DNA of 64,000 nucleotides from assembly GCF_000316605.1 (NCBI RefSeq), contig NC_019683.1:2402036-2466035 (forward strand), written 5' to 3'. This stretch comes from [Leptolyngbya] sp. PCC 7376 (GTDB taxonomy: Bacteria > Cyanobacteriota > Cyanobacteriia > Cyanobacteriales > MRBY01). Under the pieces are notes generated by a model that worked only from the letters and a program-made list of their open reading frames with translations, searched no databases and had not been told where the DNA came from. The translations under genes and the position numbers were made by a program. Position 1 is the first letter of the stretch, and the number at the start of each line of letters is the position of its first letter. Of the stretch, positions 27,327 to 36,768 are shown piece after piece.

Positions 27327-29954
27327 TTATGGCAACACAGCAATATCGGCATTGGTATTTAAGTTGCGAGGCAATGTGACGATAAACCGAGATCCTTTGC
27401 CAAGAGTGCTCTCTACATGAATCGTACCCTTCATACGTTGCACTAATTTATAAGTAATCGCAAGACCTAGTCCTGTGCCCGATTTTGCAAGGTTCATATT
27501 CTGTTGGACTTGCCAAAATTCATTGAAAATATCATCAAGATTTTCAGGAGAAATGCCAATACCGGTGTCTTGAACGGTAATGGTGACTGTGTCGTCATCA
27601 GGTTGCTCAGCAAGGAACAGAGAAACAGAACCTTGTCGAGTAAATGACAGAGCATTAGCCACAAGATTTACAACAACTTGGCGAATCCGTTTTTGGTCAT
27701 GAGTCACAGAACAATCTTCAAGCTGGCTACTAAAATCGAGCAGTAATTGTTTTTCGTCAGCGAGGGATTGCAATTCAGCCACAATATCCCTGGCAAGGGA
27801 CTCAAGGTTAAAGGCACTGGGCAGGAGCTTAAGCTCAGTCAACTTCATTTGGGAGAAGTCCAAAATATCATTAATGAGCGCCATCAAACTGCGACCATTG
27901 CTAAGGATACGTTTTAAGATTTGTTGTTCGCTACCACCGAGAAAAGAACGGCGTTGGTTGAGTAGCACTTGGGAAAATCCGAGAATTGCATTCATCGGCG
28001 TCCGTAGCTCATGGGAAACCGTCGCCAAAAATAAGTCTTTGACGCGGGACGTTTCGATCAGTTCTTGGTTCTGTTGTTCGAGGGTTTTAATGAGGCGAGC
28101 ATTATCAATGGCGATCGCCGCCTCTTCTCCCACCGCACTCAGAAATTCGCAATCTTCAATATTAAATGCGCGGGCAATTTGCCAATTTCCGATCACCAAG
28201 ACACCTAGTCGGCCAGATGATACAGACTCAATCGCTACGGCGGCCAAAGAAGCAGGCAACAGATCATCCACCTGAAAATTACGCAAATAAGGCTCCCCTG
28301 TTTGATAAACATTTAGGAGCCATTCTTTATCCTGATGGAGGAGCTCTGCAAAGGCGATCGCCTTCGGTTGTTGCCCATCAGTTACCACAAAAAAATCATC
28401 CTCTTGGTTTGCATCATAGAGGGCAATAGAACAGATTTGAGCGGCGGGAACATCTTTACAAATTTGATGAACAATACCCTTTAAAAGTTCAGGGATGCTC
28501 GTCAACCGCTGATTAATGAGAGTCGTTAAATGTTGGAGCGTTTTAAGGCGTTTTTGCTGAGTGGTCAGTTGGGCGATCGCCCCTTGAAGATCTTGATAAA
28601 CAGCCTGCCGTTCATCATAGAGTCGCGCATTTTCGATAGACCAAGTGGCCCGATAAGCGAGTTCCTGCAATAACGCCAAATCTTCGCTACAGCAGGCACG
28701 ATGGGAATCTCCCCACGCAAAGAAAATTGACCCAAGAGAGCGTTTACCTACTTGCAGCGGAATCCAAATATAGGACTGTAAATTTAATTGCTCGATCAGC
28801 TCTGGCGACCAACCATAATCCGTTGCTAACAACTGCTGCTGTTCCGTTGACAACTGAAAAGAATATTGCGGGATATGAGGCGTTGGAGAAACAAGGATGA
28901 GTTCATCAAAAAAACGTTTAACGAGTGACTCTTGGGATGGATTACGATGGCTCGCCACCATCGGATGTTCGCCTGTTTTCTCGACATAGAGCTCTAAGAT
29001 GCACCAGTCCGCAATACGAGGAACCGCTAACCACGCCAAATTTTCAAGGGTCGCCTGACAATCAAGCGAAGCATTCAGCAAACTACTCGCCTGGGATAGA
29101 AAACGACTGCGGCGATCGCGACGTTTTCGGGCAGTAATGTCGGTCATCAAACCGCACATTCGGGGTTCACTGTGGAGACTTGACCGTTGGAGTTGACCAC
29201 GAATCCAAAAGTCACGATATTCTCCCTGTTCATGGCGAAGTCGCACTTCCACTGAAAAATCTTTGTTCTCATAGAGGTGTTGTTTAAAAGCAACTTTGGT
29301 TGGTAAATAATCTTCTGGATGAATGCGTCTTTTAAAGTCCTCAAAATTTAGGGGAGTATCCTCAGCACCCAACCCCAACATTTCCCACAATCGGCCATTA
29401 CTCTCAATATCTTGGTGGGCGATCGTCCAGTCCCAAATGCCATCCTTAGAAGCATCCAAGGTTAAGCGATATCGCTCATCAATCTTTTGTAAAGTGCGAC
29501 TCAGATCTTTATTTTGCGCTTGCACCTGCTGTAGTCTTGCCACGTGAAAAAAACTGCGGCGTAACTGGCTTGCAGACAAAATATTCCAATCAAGGTAATC
29601 AGCAATTCCGAGCGCTAAACAATCCTGTAAGCAAGGATCATCTTCACCATCTATCAAGGCAACTGTCGGCAATATTTGTGTCACAGCATGAGTCTTTGCC
29701 TGCCAATCACTAACCGAGGCAGCAGTTACTAAAGCACAATCCACTGTTTCTGTGTTGAGATAGGCGATCGCCTCAGTTAGTGATTGAAAAAAATGCCCTT
29801 CTACTTCTACCATCGGCATGATCACAGCCTTAAGTTGCGCCAAAACCATTTCAGTTGTGGCCAAGCACAACACTTTTTGTACAGCTTGAGATGACCCATC
29901 GAACTTCTCGATGTGCTGTAGTTGTTCCGTTGTCGTGGAAGAAGACTCGGTCAT
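27327..29954 (-). CDS. Sensor histidine kinase with pseudo-receiver, PAS and two GAF domains
   Basis: An 875-residue soluble kinase. Order: an N-terminal receiver-like fold lacking a clear phospho-acceptor Asp (about 25-140), a PAS domain with PAC (LTLDASKDGIWDWTIAHQ, about 165-280), GAF1 (about 300-440), GAF2 (about 470-625), the HisKA dimerisation domain with SHELRTPMNAILGF (phospho-acceptor His648), and an HATPase domain with NLVANALSF (N box), VQDTGIGISP and GTGLGLAITYKL. No transmembrane segment is evident, so it probably senses a cytosolic ligand or light through PAS/GAF. The GAF domains lack an obvious bilin-binding Cys. No response-regulator partner is adjacent. Confidence 0.9.
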   Translation of the reverse strand: MTESSSTTTEQLQHIEKFDGSSQAVQKVLCLATTEMVLAQLKAVIMPMVEVEGHFFQSLTEAIAYLNTETVDCALVTAASVSDWQAKTHAVTQILPTVALIDGEDDPCLQDCLALGIADYLDWNILSASQLRRSFFHVARLQQVQAQNKDLSRTLQKIDERYRLTLDASKDGIWDWTIAHQDIESNGRLWEMLGLGAEDTPLNFEDFKRRIHPEDYLPTKVAFKQHLYENKDFSVEVRLRHEQGEYRDFWIRGQLQRSSLHSEPRMCGLMTDITARKRRDRRSRFLSQASSLLNASLDCQATLENLAWLAVPRIADWCILELYVEKTGEHPMVASHRNPSQESLVKRFFDELILVSPTPHIPQYSFQLSTEQQQLLATDYGWSPELIEQLNLQSYIWIPLQVGKRSLGSIFFAWGDSHRACCSEDLALLQELAYRATWSIENARLYDERQAVYQDLQGAIAQLTTQQKRLKTLQHLTTLINQRLTSIPELLKGIVHQICKDVPAAQICSIALYDANQEDDFFVVTDGQQPKAIAFAELLHQDKEWLLNVYQTGEPYLRNFQVDDLLPASLAAVAIESVSSGRLGVLVIGNWQIARAFNIEDCEFLSAVGEEAAIAIDNARLIKTLEQQNQELIETSRVKDLFLATVSHELRTPMNAILGFSQVLLNQRRSFLGGSEQQILKRILSNGRSLMALINDILDFSQMKLTELKLLPSAFNLESLARDIVAELQSLADEKQLLLDFSSQLEDCSVTHDQKRIRQVVVNLVANALSFTRQGSVSLFLAEQPDDDTVTITVQDTGIGISPENLDDIFNEFWQVQQNMNLAKSGTGLGLAITYKLVQRMKGTIHVESTLGKGSRFIVTLPRNLNTNADIAVLP

Positions 29955-30077
29955 AATTGGCTGTGGAACGAATGTCGATAGCAGTAGTTATCTAACGCCA
30001 GCAGATATCGCAACAAGTTAAGGAACTAGAGATTTTGGGCTGTCAATGTACGAAAAACGGGGATAAGGCGATCGCCT

Positions 30078-30533
30078 CTAAACGCCTCCCATCTCCAAAA
30101 GTTGTGTTGCAATGTCGTCAGCAACGGGCATTACAGAAAGACGATTACCGCGACGCACTACGGCAAAATCATCGGGGCTAAAAGCTTCTTTTAATTGAGT
30201 CAGAGTAATCATCTCCGCCAAGGTTTTGTCATAGGCAATTTCGACCGTTTGCCAACGAGGTTTTTCGGGTGTTGATTTCGGATCGAAATACTTGTGTTCG
30301 GCATCAAATTGCGTCGGGTCAACCACATTCGCTTTCGTCACCGTCGCCAATCCCACAATGCCCGGAGGTTTGGTATTGGAATGGTAGTAAAACAGGCGAT
30401 CGCCCACCTCCATCTCCCGCAAAAAGTTACGAGCTTGATAATTCCGAACCCCATCCCAAATCGCAACCTTGTCGGCCTGTAGGTCTGCCAAACTATAGTC
30501 ACTTGGCTCAGATTTAATTAACCAATTACGCAT
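30078..30533 (-). CDS. EVE-domain protein
   Basis: A 151-residue protein consisting of a single EVE domain, a PUA-like fold that binds modified nucleobases in DNA or RNA. The start MRNWLIKSEPSDYSLADL, followed by WDGVRNYQARNFLREMEVGD and RLFYYHSN, is diagnostic (thymocyte nuclear protein 1 family). Length is typical. It stands alone with about 270 bp of empty sequence upstream. Confidence 0.9.
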   Translation of the reverse strand: MRNWLIKSEPSDYSLADLQADKVAIWDGVRNYQARNFLREMEVGDRLFYYHSNTKPPGIVGLATVTKANVVDPTQFDAEHKYFDPKSTPEKPRWQTVEIAYDKTLAEMITLTQLKEAFSPDDFAVVRRGNRLSVMPVADDIATQLLEMGGV

Positions 30534-30805
30534 AACTCTCGCAGCAAAATCTTACCCAAGACATTTAATCTCTACTCAAAATCTACTCTGTTTTATCGCA
30601 GTTCACCTCTACCTATACAGAGATTTTCTGACCTGTCTCAAGAGCGATAGCAACTGATAGCACAAACACAAAAAAAGATCTCGTATTATTGCGAAAACCT
30701 TGTTTTTTGTTTGAGATTTTTAAACATTTGGGTGTAATCTGTAAAAACTTGTCATCGATGCATAACAACTCCCGCCAATAAAGGATTGCTCACCCGACGA
30801 TTTTT

Positions 30806-32512
30806 ATGAAAAGCCAAGCCCAACTTTCTACGTTATTGTTCGAACTCGATAGTCGAGGCTACAAGGCATACAAGCAGATTAAAGGGGAATACGAATTTGA
30901 AGATGACTTCACCCTCATTATTGATTATGTCCAGGGGGATCCTTTCGCTGCGCCGACTCAATGCAGTGTGATCATTCCCCAGGCGATCGCCAAATTTTCA
31001 GAAGACCTTTACAGCACCCTCAGCCGTGAAATCGCTCTCCGGGATTACCTTTCACGGCAGTTTGCCCAAGTTGCCAAAGAATTTAGTGGATTTAGAGGCA
31101 CAGGCAAAAGCGGCCTAATCCAAGGCATTGAGCCGGCTCAAGAAGTATTTGAGCGGACTTCAGTTTTTATCGATGACCAAGATATTGAAGTGCGATTTTG
31201 GGTAGGACTCCCTGCAAAAGGACGCTCTATCCTCGGACGGCAAGCCGAAGAAATGTTGTGTTATGACCTGCCGCAGATTGTCAAAAAATCCCTCCTCTAC
31301 GAAAATCTCGATGGTGCAGCGATTAAAGAGCATATCGAAACTGTTGAAGATGCGGAATGGATCCGGAGTGAATTGGACAAACGCGGATTAGTTTCATTTA
31401 TTGCCAATGGTTCAATTTTGCCGCGTCGCAGCGGTGTTGATCCTCGTCCACTCACGGATAATGTTGTTCCTTTTGAAGCACCGACAGATCTTGAAGTAAG
31501 TTTCGATTGTCCGAACCACGGTCTGATAAAAGGGATGGCTATTTCTAAGGGCATCACCCTAATTGTAGGAGGTGGCTACCATGGGAAATCGACTCTTCTT
31601 AAAGCGGTTGAGCTTGGAGTTTACAACCATGTGCCGGGAGATGGCCGTGAATGGGTCATTACCAATGCCAGTGCGGTAAAAGTGCGTTCAGAGGATGGTC
31701 GTAGTATCGCCAGTGTAGATATTTCGCCGTTTATTAACCATTTGCCCCAAGGTCAATCCACACAACGATTTTGTAGTAACAATGCCAGTGGCAGCACTTC
31801 CCAAGCGACCAATATTATCGAAGCGTTAGAGGTGGGAGCGACAGCGCTATTACTGGATGAAGATACGTCTGCCACAAACTTTATGATCCGCGATCGCCGG
31901 ATGCAACAGCTGATCCAAAAAGATAAAGAACCGATTACGCCTTTCGTGGATAAAGTGCGACAACTCTATAAAGATCATGGGGTTTCGACGGTGTTAGTGA
32001 TGGGAGGTAGCGGCGATTATTTTGATGTGGCAAGTACAGTGATTGCCATGGAAAATTTCCAGCCTCACGATGTCACGACAGAGGCCCAAAGCATTGCCGC
32101 AGCTCATAAAAATGAACGGCTATTAGAAGGTGGAGATACATTTGGGGAAATCACGCCACGCATTCCTGTCTCGGAGAGTATCGATGCCAGTCGTGGCAAA
32201 CGCTCGGTCACCATTAAAGTACGGGATACCCATGCTCTCGGTTTCGGGACAGAGGATATTGGGTTAGGTGGGGTTGAGCAACTTGTCGAAACGTCTCAAC
32301 TGCGGGCGATCGCCTTAGGGATCATCTACGGCAAAGATAAATATGGTGAGGCAAATCTAGCCCTAAAAGACCTCGTCGCAAAAATCATGGCTGATATCGA
32401 AGAAGAAGGTCTAGATATTCTGAGTGAATATCCCCAGGCGGATCTGGCCTATTTCCGACAGTTTGAACTGGTGGCTGCTCTCAATCGTCTCAGAACCCTA
32501 CAAATTCAATAA
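30806..32512 (+). CDS. ABC-class predicted ATPase (ABC_ATPase family)
   Basis: A 568-residue soluble ATPase of the 'predicted ATPase of the ABC class' family. Walker A is GGGYHGKST (around residue 255-263), an ABC-type segment NASGSTSQATNIIEAL follows, and Walker B is ALLLDEDTSATNF (around 347). The N-terminal 200 residues (FRGTGKSGLIQGIEPAQEVF, then VRFWVGLPAKGRSILG) are the family-specific domain. No transmembrane partner is near, and the biological role is not established, although plant plastids carry homologues. The ATG at 30806 is clear. Confidence 0.85.
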   Translation: MKSQAQLSTLLFELDSRGYKAYKQIKGEYEFEDDFTLIIDYVQGDPFAAPTQCSVIIPQAIAKFSEDLYSTLSREIALRDYLSRQFAQVAKEFSGFRGTGKSGLIQGIEPAQEVFERTSVFIDDQDIEVRFWVGLPAKGRSILGRQAEEMLCYDLPQIVKKSLLYENLDGAAIKEHIETVEDAEWIRSELDKRGLVSFIANGSILPRRSGVDPRPLTDNVVPFEAPTDLEVSFDCPNHGLIKGMAISKGITLIVGGGYHGKSTLLKAVELGVYNHVPGDGREWVITNASAVKVRSEDGRSIASVDISPFINHLPQGQSTQRFCSNNASGSTSQATNIIEALEVGATALLLDEDTSATNFMIRDRRMQQLIQKDKEPITPFVDKVRQLYKDHGVSTVLVMGGSGDYFDVASTVIAMENFQPHDVTTEAQSIAAAHKNERLLEGGDTFGEITPRIPVSESIDASRGKRSVTIKVRDTHALGFGTEDIGLGGVEQLVETSQLRAIALGIIYGKDKYGEANLALKDLVAKIMADIEEEGLDILSEYPQADLAYFRQFELVAALNRLRTLQIQ

Positions 32513-32691
32513 TTTTTCTGTCCAATCAACCTTATATCAATTCAAACAGTGCCACACTTGAAGTGGGAGAGGTGAACGGGATTTTGCCTTTCGACACACC
32601 ATAGTTTCAGACTTAATACGTCAATCTAACAAAACTATGGCGATCGCCCTAAACCTTTGCCTTCATTGATTTCCTTGAGCTGTGCGCCATT

Positions 32692-33165
32692 ATGATTAGC
32701 AAAATTCTTGTCGCCCTAGATTACCTTGCCGATACCCCACAAATTTTTGAGCAAGCTTTGACGATTGCGGAGAAGTTTCAAGCCAATCTATACATTTTCC
32801 ATGGCGTCGAACCGCAACTAAACACTGTCCCCGAAATGAGTGCAATGGCAGCCTATGGCGGTCTTCTCGATGCACAATCCCTCTCCCTCCGCGAGAAGGA
32901 ATTTGAAAATAACATCACGGAAATGTCGGCATGGTTACAAGCCCTCGCCAAACAAGCCAGCGATCGCCACATCCCAGTGGAAGTAAATTACAAAATCGGG
33001 GAACCAAAAGTCGAGATTTGCAATGCTGCTAAAGAGAGTGAGGCGGATCTGATTATCGTCGGGCGGCGCGGCTTACGGGGAATCAGCGAAGTGCTCATCG
33101 GTAGTGTGAGCAGCTATGTAGTACACCATGCGCCTTGTTCTGTGATGGTCGTGCAACACCAGTAA
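32692..33165 (+). CDS. Universal stress protein (UspA family)
   Basis: 157 residues with the Usp fold: KILVALDYLADTPQIFEQAL at the start and the ATP-binding signature GRRGLRGISEVLIGSVSSYV near the C terminus, followed by CSVMVV. It probably binds ATP. It lies between the ABC-class ATPase and coaE and has its own spacer upstream with one HIP1 site. Confidence 0.9.
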   Translation: MISKILVALDYLADTPQIFEQALTIAEKFQANLYIFHGVEPQLNTVPEMSAMAAYGGLLDAQSLSLREKEFENNITEMSAWLQALAKQASDRHIPVEVNYKIGEPKVEICNAAKESEADLIIVGRRGLRGISEVLIGSVSSYVVHHAPCSVMVVQHQ

Positions 33166-33268
33166 TATCGAGCACACTTAAAACTTAATCTGTCTGAATA
33201 CCTCTGTACAGCAGCTAGAATGTCTTGAGATATTCTGTCACCACTTACCGAAAAGACCATTTCAATTC

Positions 33269-33874
33269 ATGTCAGGTACACTCACTCCACAACGAAACAT
33301 TGGTCTCACCGGTGGTATTGCGACAGGAAAAAGTACTGTTTCAGACTACCTCGCTGACAAATATCATTATCCTATTCTCGATGCAGATATCTATGCGAGG
33401 GAAGCTGTTGCTGTTGGATCACCAATTCTTGAGGCCATTTTGCAGCGATATGGTGAGGGGATTACGGGGAAAGATGGGACTTTAAAACGGCAACGTTTAG
33501 GCCAAATTGTCTTTCAAGATGCCCACGAAAAGCAGTGGCTCGAAGCTCAAATTCATCCCTTTGTACGCCAACGCTTTAATCAAGTCTTGGCGGAGCATCC
33601 TGACACGACGGTTATTTGCGTCATTCCACTCCTGATCGAAGCAAATTTATTTGATGTTGTGACCGAAACTTGGGTGGTGACTTGCTCTAATCAGCAACAA
33701 CTCCAGCGTCTCCAGAACCGCAATCATTTAACAGAAACTGAGGCGATCGCCCGCATTGAGAGCCAGATGCCGTTGAGTGAAAAAGTAAAATTTGCAGATG
33801 TCGTCCTTGACAATTCTTCGGATCTTGCAACACTCCATCATCAAGTTGATCGGGCCATCGAAATATCTTGTTAA
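33269..33874 (+). CDS. coaE: Dephospho-CoA kinase
   Basis: 201 residues, last step of coenzyme A synthesis (phosphorylation of the 3'-hydroxyl of dephospho-CoA). The P-loop is GGIATGKST (15-23), followed by DADIYAREAV, which contains the catalytic Asp, and the lid region with QLQRLQNRNHLTETEAIARI. Normal length and order. A small conserved gene follows after 37 bp on the same strand. Confidence 0.94.
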   Translation: MSGTLTPQRNIGLTGGIATGKSTVSDYLADKYHYPILDADIYAREAVAVGSPILEAILQRYGEGITGKDGTLKRQRLGQIVFQDAHEKQWLEAQIHPFVRQRFNQVLAEHPDTTVICVIPLLIEANLFDVVTETWVVTCSNQQQLQRLQNRNHLTETEAIARIESQMPLSEKVKFADVVLDNSSDLATLHHQVDRAIEISC

Positions 33875-33911
33875 AATACCTGTGCGTTTGATTTGGAAGG
33901 TGTAAACCACG

Positions 33912-34121
33912 ATGAAAATTTGGGTAAACGAACAAATTGACCCGACAGGCATTCTCCAAGCTTGTATAGCCTGTTGTAATGAGCAAGCTGCGCAAGATTG
34001 TCACGAACAGTGGAAAGTAAAACTGGCCACTGATAAAACAACAGCTGGTTGGCAAGCCCACATCCGAACGGTGGAGTCTTGGGATGATGTACCGGTCAAT
34101 GCATTAAAACTCAGCTTTTAG
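33912..34121 (+). CDS. Conserved small cyanobacterial protein
   Basis: 69 residues: MKIWVNEQIDPTGILQACIA and, at the end, TVESWDDVPVNALKLSF. A good ribosome binding site (GGAAGGTG) precedes the ATG and the protein keeps a well-formed amphipathic pattern. I recall similar small proteins in other cyanobacteria, which supports a real gene, but I know of no function. It probably shares a transcript with coaE. Confidence 0.7.
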   Translation: MKIWVNEQIDPTGILQACIACCNEQAAQDCHEQWKVKLATDKTTAGWQAHIRTVESWDDVPVNALKLSF

Positions 34122-34266
34122 CTTTTAAGTTTTTTCTAATTCTAAAAGTCTGTCAAAACGCTTTTTGGTATTTTTGCGACCCCTCCAACCGCGACAATTT
34201 CTCTAAATATCTCCGACCTTCGGGTGTGCTCATTCTACTTGTCCAATTTATTTATTAGGCATTCCT

Positions 34267-35154
34267 ATGACTCCTGAGCAAGTCCCACAACGGATGAGAT
34301 TTCAATGGTGGCGCGATATCCCGCGTAATGTGTCGCGTCGAGAATATGAGCAATATCAATTAATGTGTTTCGGGGCGATCGCCACAGGTATGTTTTCGAT
34401 TGGCTCGCTCATGATGGCGGTGACAGGATTAACCTTACAAACCTCAAAGGAGTTGGCAGAAATTCCTGCCATGACCGTTGCTGAGGCAGTTGCAGCACCG
34501 GACCAAGACCTCGTTAAAATCAGCGGCTATCTCGTCGGCAAAGCGGCACCAACAATGCCTGATGAGCCAGCATTGAAAGTTTTACGCGGTAATTTAAAGC
34601 TCACAGTTCGAGATGAGTCGCTCGCTGAAGATGTGACGGTTGAAACGACGTTGCTGGAATGGTCTGATGCCGTTGAGCAAATTTCTTTAACAGATAATCA
34701 AGACAGTGAAATTCCATTTGATCTTGATCTCGAAAAATTCCCAATCTCTGAGGTTGAGCCAGAGTTTAGCGATCGCCCAAATGTAAAACGATCTGAGGCA
34801 GAGGATGGTGAACGCCGACCGAGTCATGTGGAATATGGTGACGAACTTTTTGAGCTAGACCCAGTAAAGTGGCGTCATGCTGACAGCGCATTTACTGAGT
34901 TGGAGCGTGAACTTTTACCCTATGGGCAAGCAGTGGTGGTTGTCGCAGGTATTAAAGATCAGCAACTCATCGATCCCCTCGGCGATCGCCTCCGCATTGA
35001 GTTCGGCACCGAGGAGGAAATTAAGAATACAGCTCAGAAGGGACGTTTCTTTTTAAGTATCTTTTGGTTGCCTCTCGGTGGCGCTTCGTACTTTTTCGCA
35101 AGACAGGCGATCGCCCGTAACCGTGAATTTGTTTACCGCTCCAACGAAAACTGA
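34267..35154 (+). CDS. Membrane protein of unknown function
   Basis: 295 residues with one hydrophobic segment near the N terminus (CFGAIATGMFSIGSLMMAV) and one near the C terminus (FFLSIFWLPLGGASYFFAR). The large region between is acidic and probably on the lumenal/periplasmic side, with a segment (KISGYLVGKAAPTMPDEPAL, later YGQAVVVVAGIKDQQLIDP) that could be an OB-like beta domain. I recognise no family. It converges on the PAP/fibrillin gene with 3 bp between stops. Confidence 0.7.
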   Translation: MTPEQVPQRMRFQWWRDIPRNVSRREYEQYQLMCFGAIATGMFSIGSLMMAVTGLTLQTSKELAEIPAMTVAEAVAAPDQDLVKISGYLVGKAAPTMPDEPALKVLRGNLKLTVRDESLAEDVTVETTLLEWSDAVEQISLTDNQDSEIPFDLDLEKFPISEVEPEFSDRPNVKRSEAEDGERRPSHVEYGDELFELDPVKWRHADSAFTELERELLPYGQAVVVVAGIKDQQLIDPLGDRLRIEFGTEEEIKNTAQKGRFFLSIFWLPLGGASYFFARQAIARNREFVYRSNEN

Positions 35155-35157
35155 TCA

Positions 35158-35805
35158 TTAGGGTTTAATCTCAGTGACTTTTTTCAGAATAAAGAGACTG
35201 CCATCTCCACCTCGCCCAATCCGAAAATCTTCATCGAGGTAGGTGAGGGTAAGGCTGGGAATACGACCAACTGGATTACGTGCAGAAACAGTACTTATTG
35301 CTTTTTTTGAAAAGAATGGCAAGCCTAAAATCTTAGTGATAAAAATTGATCGCTGATTAAAATCAACATTGATTTTTCGGTCTGGAATACCATCCGCGGG
35401 AGTAGGAGCCACTGAAAATGTTGCATTCACTGTGACATAGCCTTCGACAAAATTGGTGGCATGTTTACAAAAGGCTTGGTTGTAAAATCCTTTGGTCGCC
35501 ACATCAATCACTTGGTAAACGCGACCCAACTGAAATCCCAGTGGCAGTGAGTTTAAAACCTGAATTTCTCGCGCGGTGGAATAAATCAGTAGCCAAGCAC
35601 CATCGAGAAATTCGGGACAAGTTTTCAGAGGATTTGGATTTGGATTTTCGGCTTCGACTGCCAGAGTTTTTATTTCCAGTTGATCGGCGATCGTCTGATC
35701 AAGTTTGAGATCTGTAAGGGGTGTACCCGCGGCTAAATTTTCGTCGGCAGCAATGGTGGCGATCGCCGTCATCAATGCTTGTTTTGTTTCAGTGACAATG
35801 CTCAT
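35158..35805 (-). CDS. PAP/fibrillin (plastid-lipid-associated) family protein
   Basis: 215 residues. Family marks are LDGAWLLIYSTAREI near residue 70, RVYQVIDVATKGFYNQA, and SLTLTYLDEDFRIGRGGDGS near the end. Fibrillins are lipocalin-like proteins associated with plastoglobules and thylakoid lipids in plants and cyanobacteria. Length and order are normal; the precise lipid ligand is unknown. Confidence 0.88.
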   Translation of the reverse strand: MSIVTETKQALMTAIATIAADENLAAGTPLTDLKLDQTIADQLEIKTLAVEAENPNPNPLKTCPEFLDGAWLLIYSTAREIQVLNSLPLGFQLGRVYQVIDVATKGFYNQAFCKHATNFVEGYVTVNATFSVAPTPADGIPDRKINVDFNQRSIFITKILGLPFFSKKAISTVSARNPVGRIPSLTLTYLDEDFRIGRGGDGSLFILKKVTEIKP

Positions 35806-35866
35806 AGTGATGAAAGAAATTGCAAAAAATGAGGTTGATTAAAGGAAGTTTCAGATTGGCTCTATC

Positions 35867-36643
35867 CTAGCCGTCATAACCGAGAGAAACGCCACCAGGT
35901 GGAATTTTGATTGTGCTGCGCGACCCTTCCGCCTCCATCAACACAAGCAATTCTCCTTTGCCATTAACGCCAACAATTTTGCCGAGATGGCCTTCATAAA
36001 CAATCAATTCGTTCAAGTTTTTCAATAGCTTTAAATAATTGGGAAGAATACTATCCATCCCTTCATTTTTCAGAAGGGCGATCGCCTCACTAATTCCCGC
36101 AATCACTAGTGCAGCTAAATACTCTATCGAAAATTGGCGTTGGTTTGCCCAAAACGTTTCGAGATTAATTCCCACGTCCGGTACCGGATTGCAATAATTA
36201 ATCCCCACCCCAATCACTGCCGCAGTCACTTTACCCTGCTGTACCTTCGTTTCAGTTTTGATACCTCCTAGCTTTTTGCCTTGCAACAATAGATCATTCG
36301 CCCATTTAACCTCTACCGGAATCACCGCTTCTTGCAATCGACTCGCAATCCCCCAAACACTCGCAATTGTTAAACCATAAGCATCTTGGGGATCTAGCGT
36401 AATCGGCACCAAGATCGACAAAAATAAGCCACCTTCCGAGGATGTCCAGGTTTTGCCCCACTGCCCTCGTCCCGCTGTCTGACGCTGGGCGATCGCCACC
36501 CTCGGCATTTTTTCTTGAGCCTGAAACCTTTCCCACAACACCTCATTCGTCGAACCAATTTCCTCAAACATTTCAATCTCGGGCAACTCTTCGCGGCTCC
36601 CTGAAAACTGCTCTAAGATTGAGGCGATCGCCTTGACATCCAT
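35867..36643 (-). CDS. birA: Biotin--[acetyl-CoA-carboxylase] ligase
   Basis: 258 residues, the catalytic and C-terminal domains of biotin protein ligase without the N-terminal DNA-binding domain of the E. coli repressor form. FEEIGSTNEVLW, QRQTAGRGQWGKTWTSSEGG (biotin/ATP loop), VKWANDLLLQGKKLGGI and AVIGVGINYCNP are all present. It biotinylates the carboxyl carrier subunit of acetyl-CoA carboxylase. Confidence 0.93.
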   Translation of the reverse strand: MDVKAIASILEQFSGSREELPEIEMFEEIGSTNEVLWERFQAQEKMPRVAIAQRQTAGRGQWGKTWTSSEGGLFLSILVPITLDPQDAYGLTIASVWGIASRLQEAVIPVEVKWANDLLLQGKKLGGIKTETKVQQGKVTAAVIGVGINYCNPVPDVGINLETFWANQRQFSIEYLAALVIAGISEAIALLKNEGMDSILPNYLKLLKNLNELIVYEGHLGKIVGVNGKGELLVLMEAEGSRSTIKIPPGGVSLGYDG

Positions 36644-36768
36644 ATCCTGTGATCGAAAGACTACGTTCTACCAAAGTACGGTACACCGAGTCACATCAGT
36701 AAGACGCAATTTGTTAAAGTCTTATATCAACGAAAAAATTCCGCTGTCGAGCACCGCGCCCTTTGCTA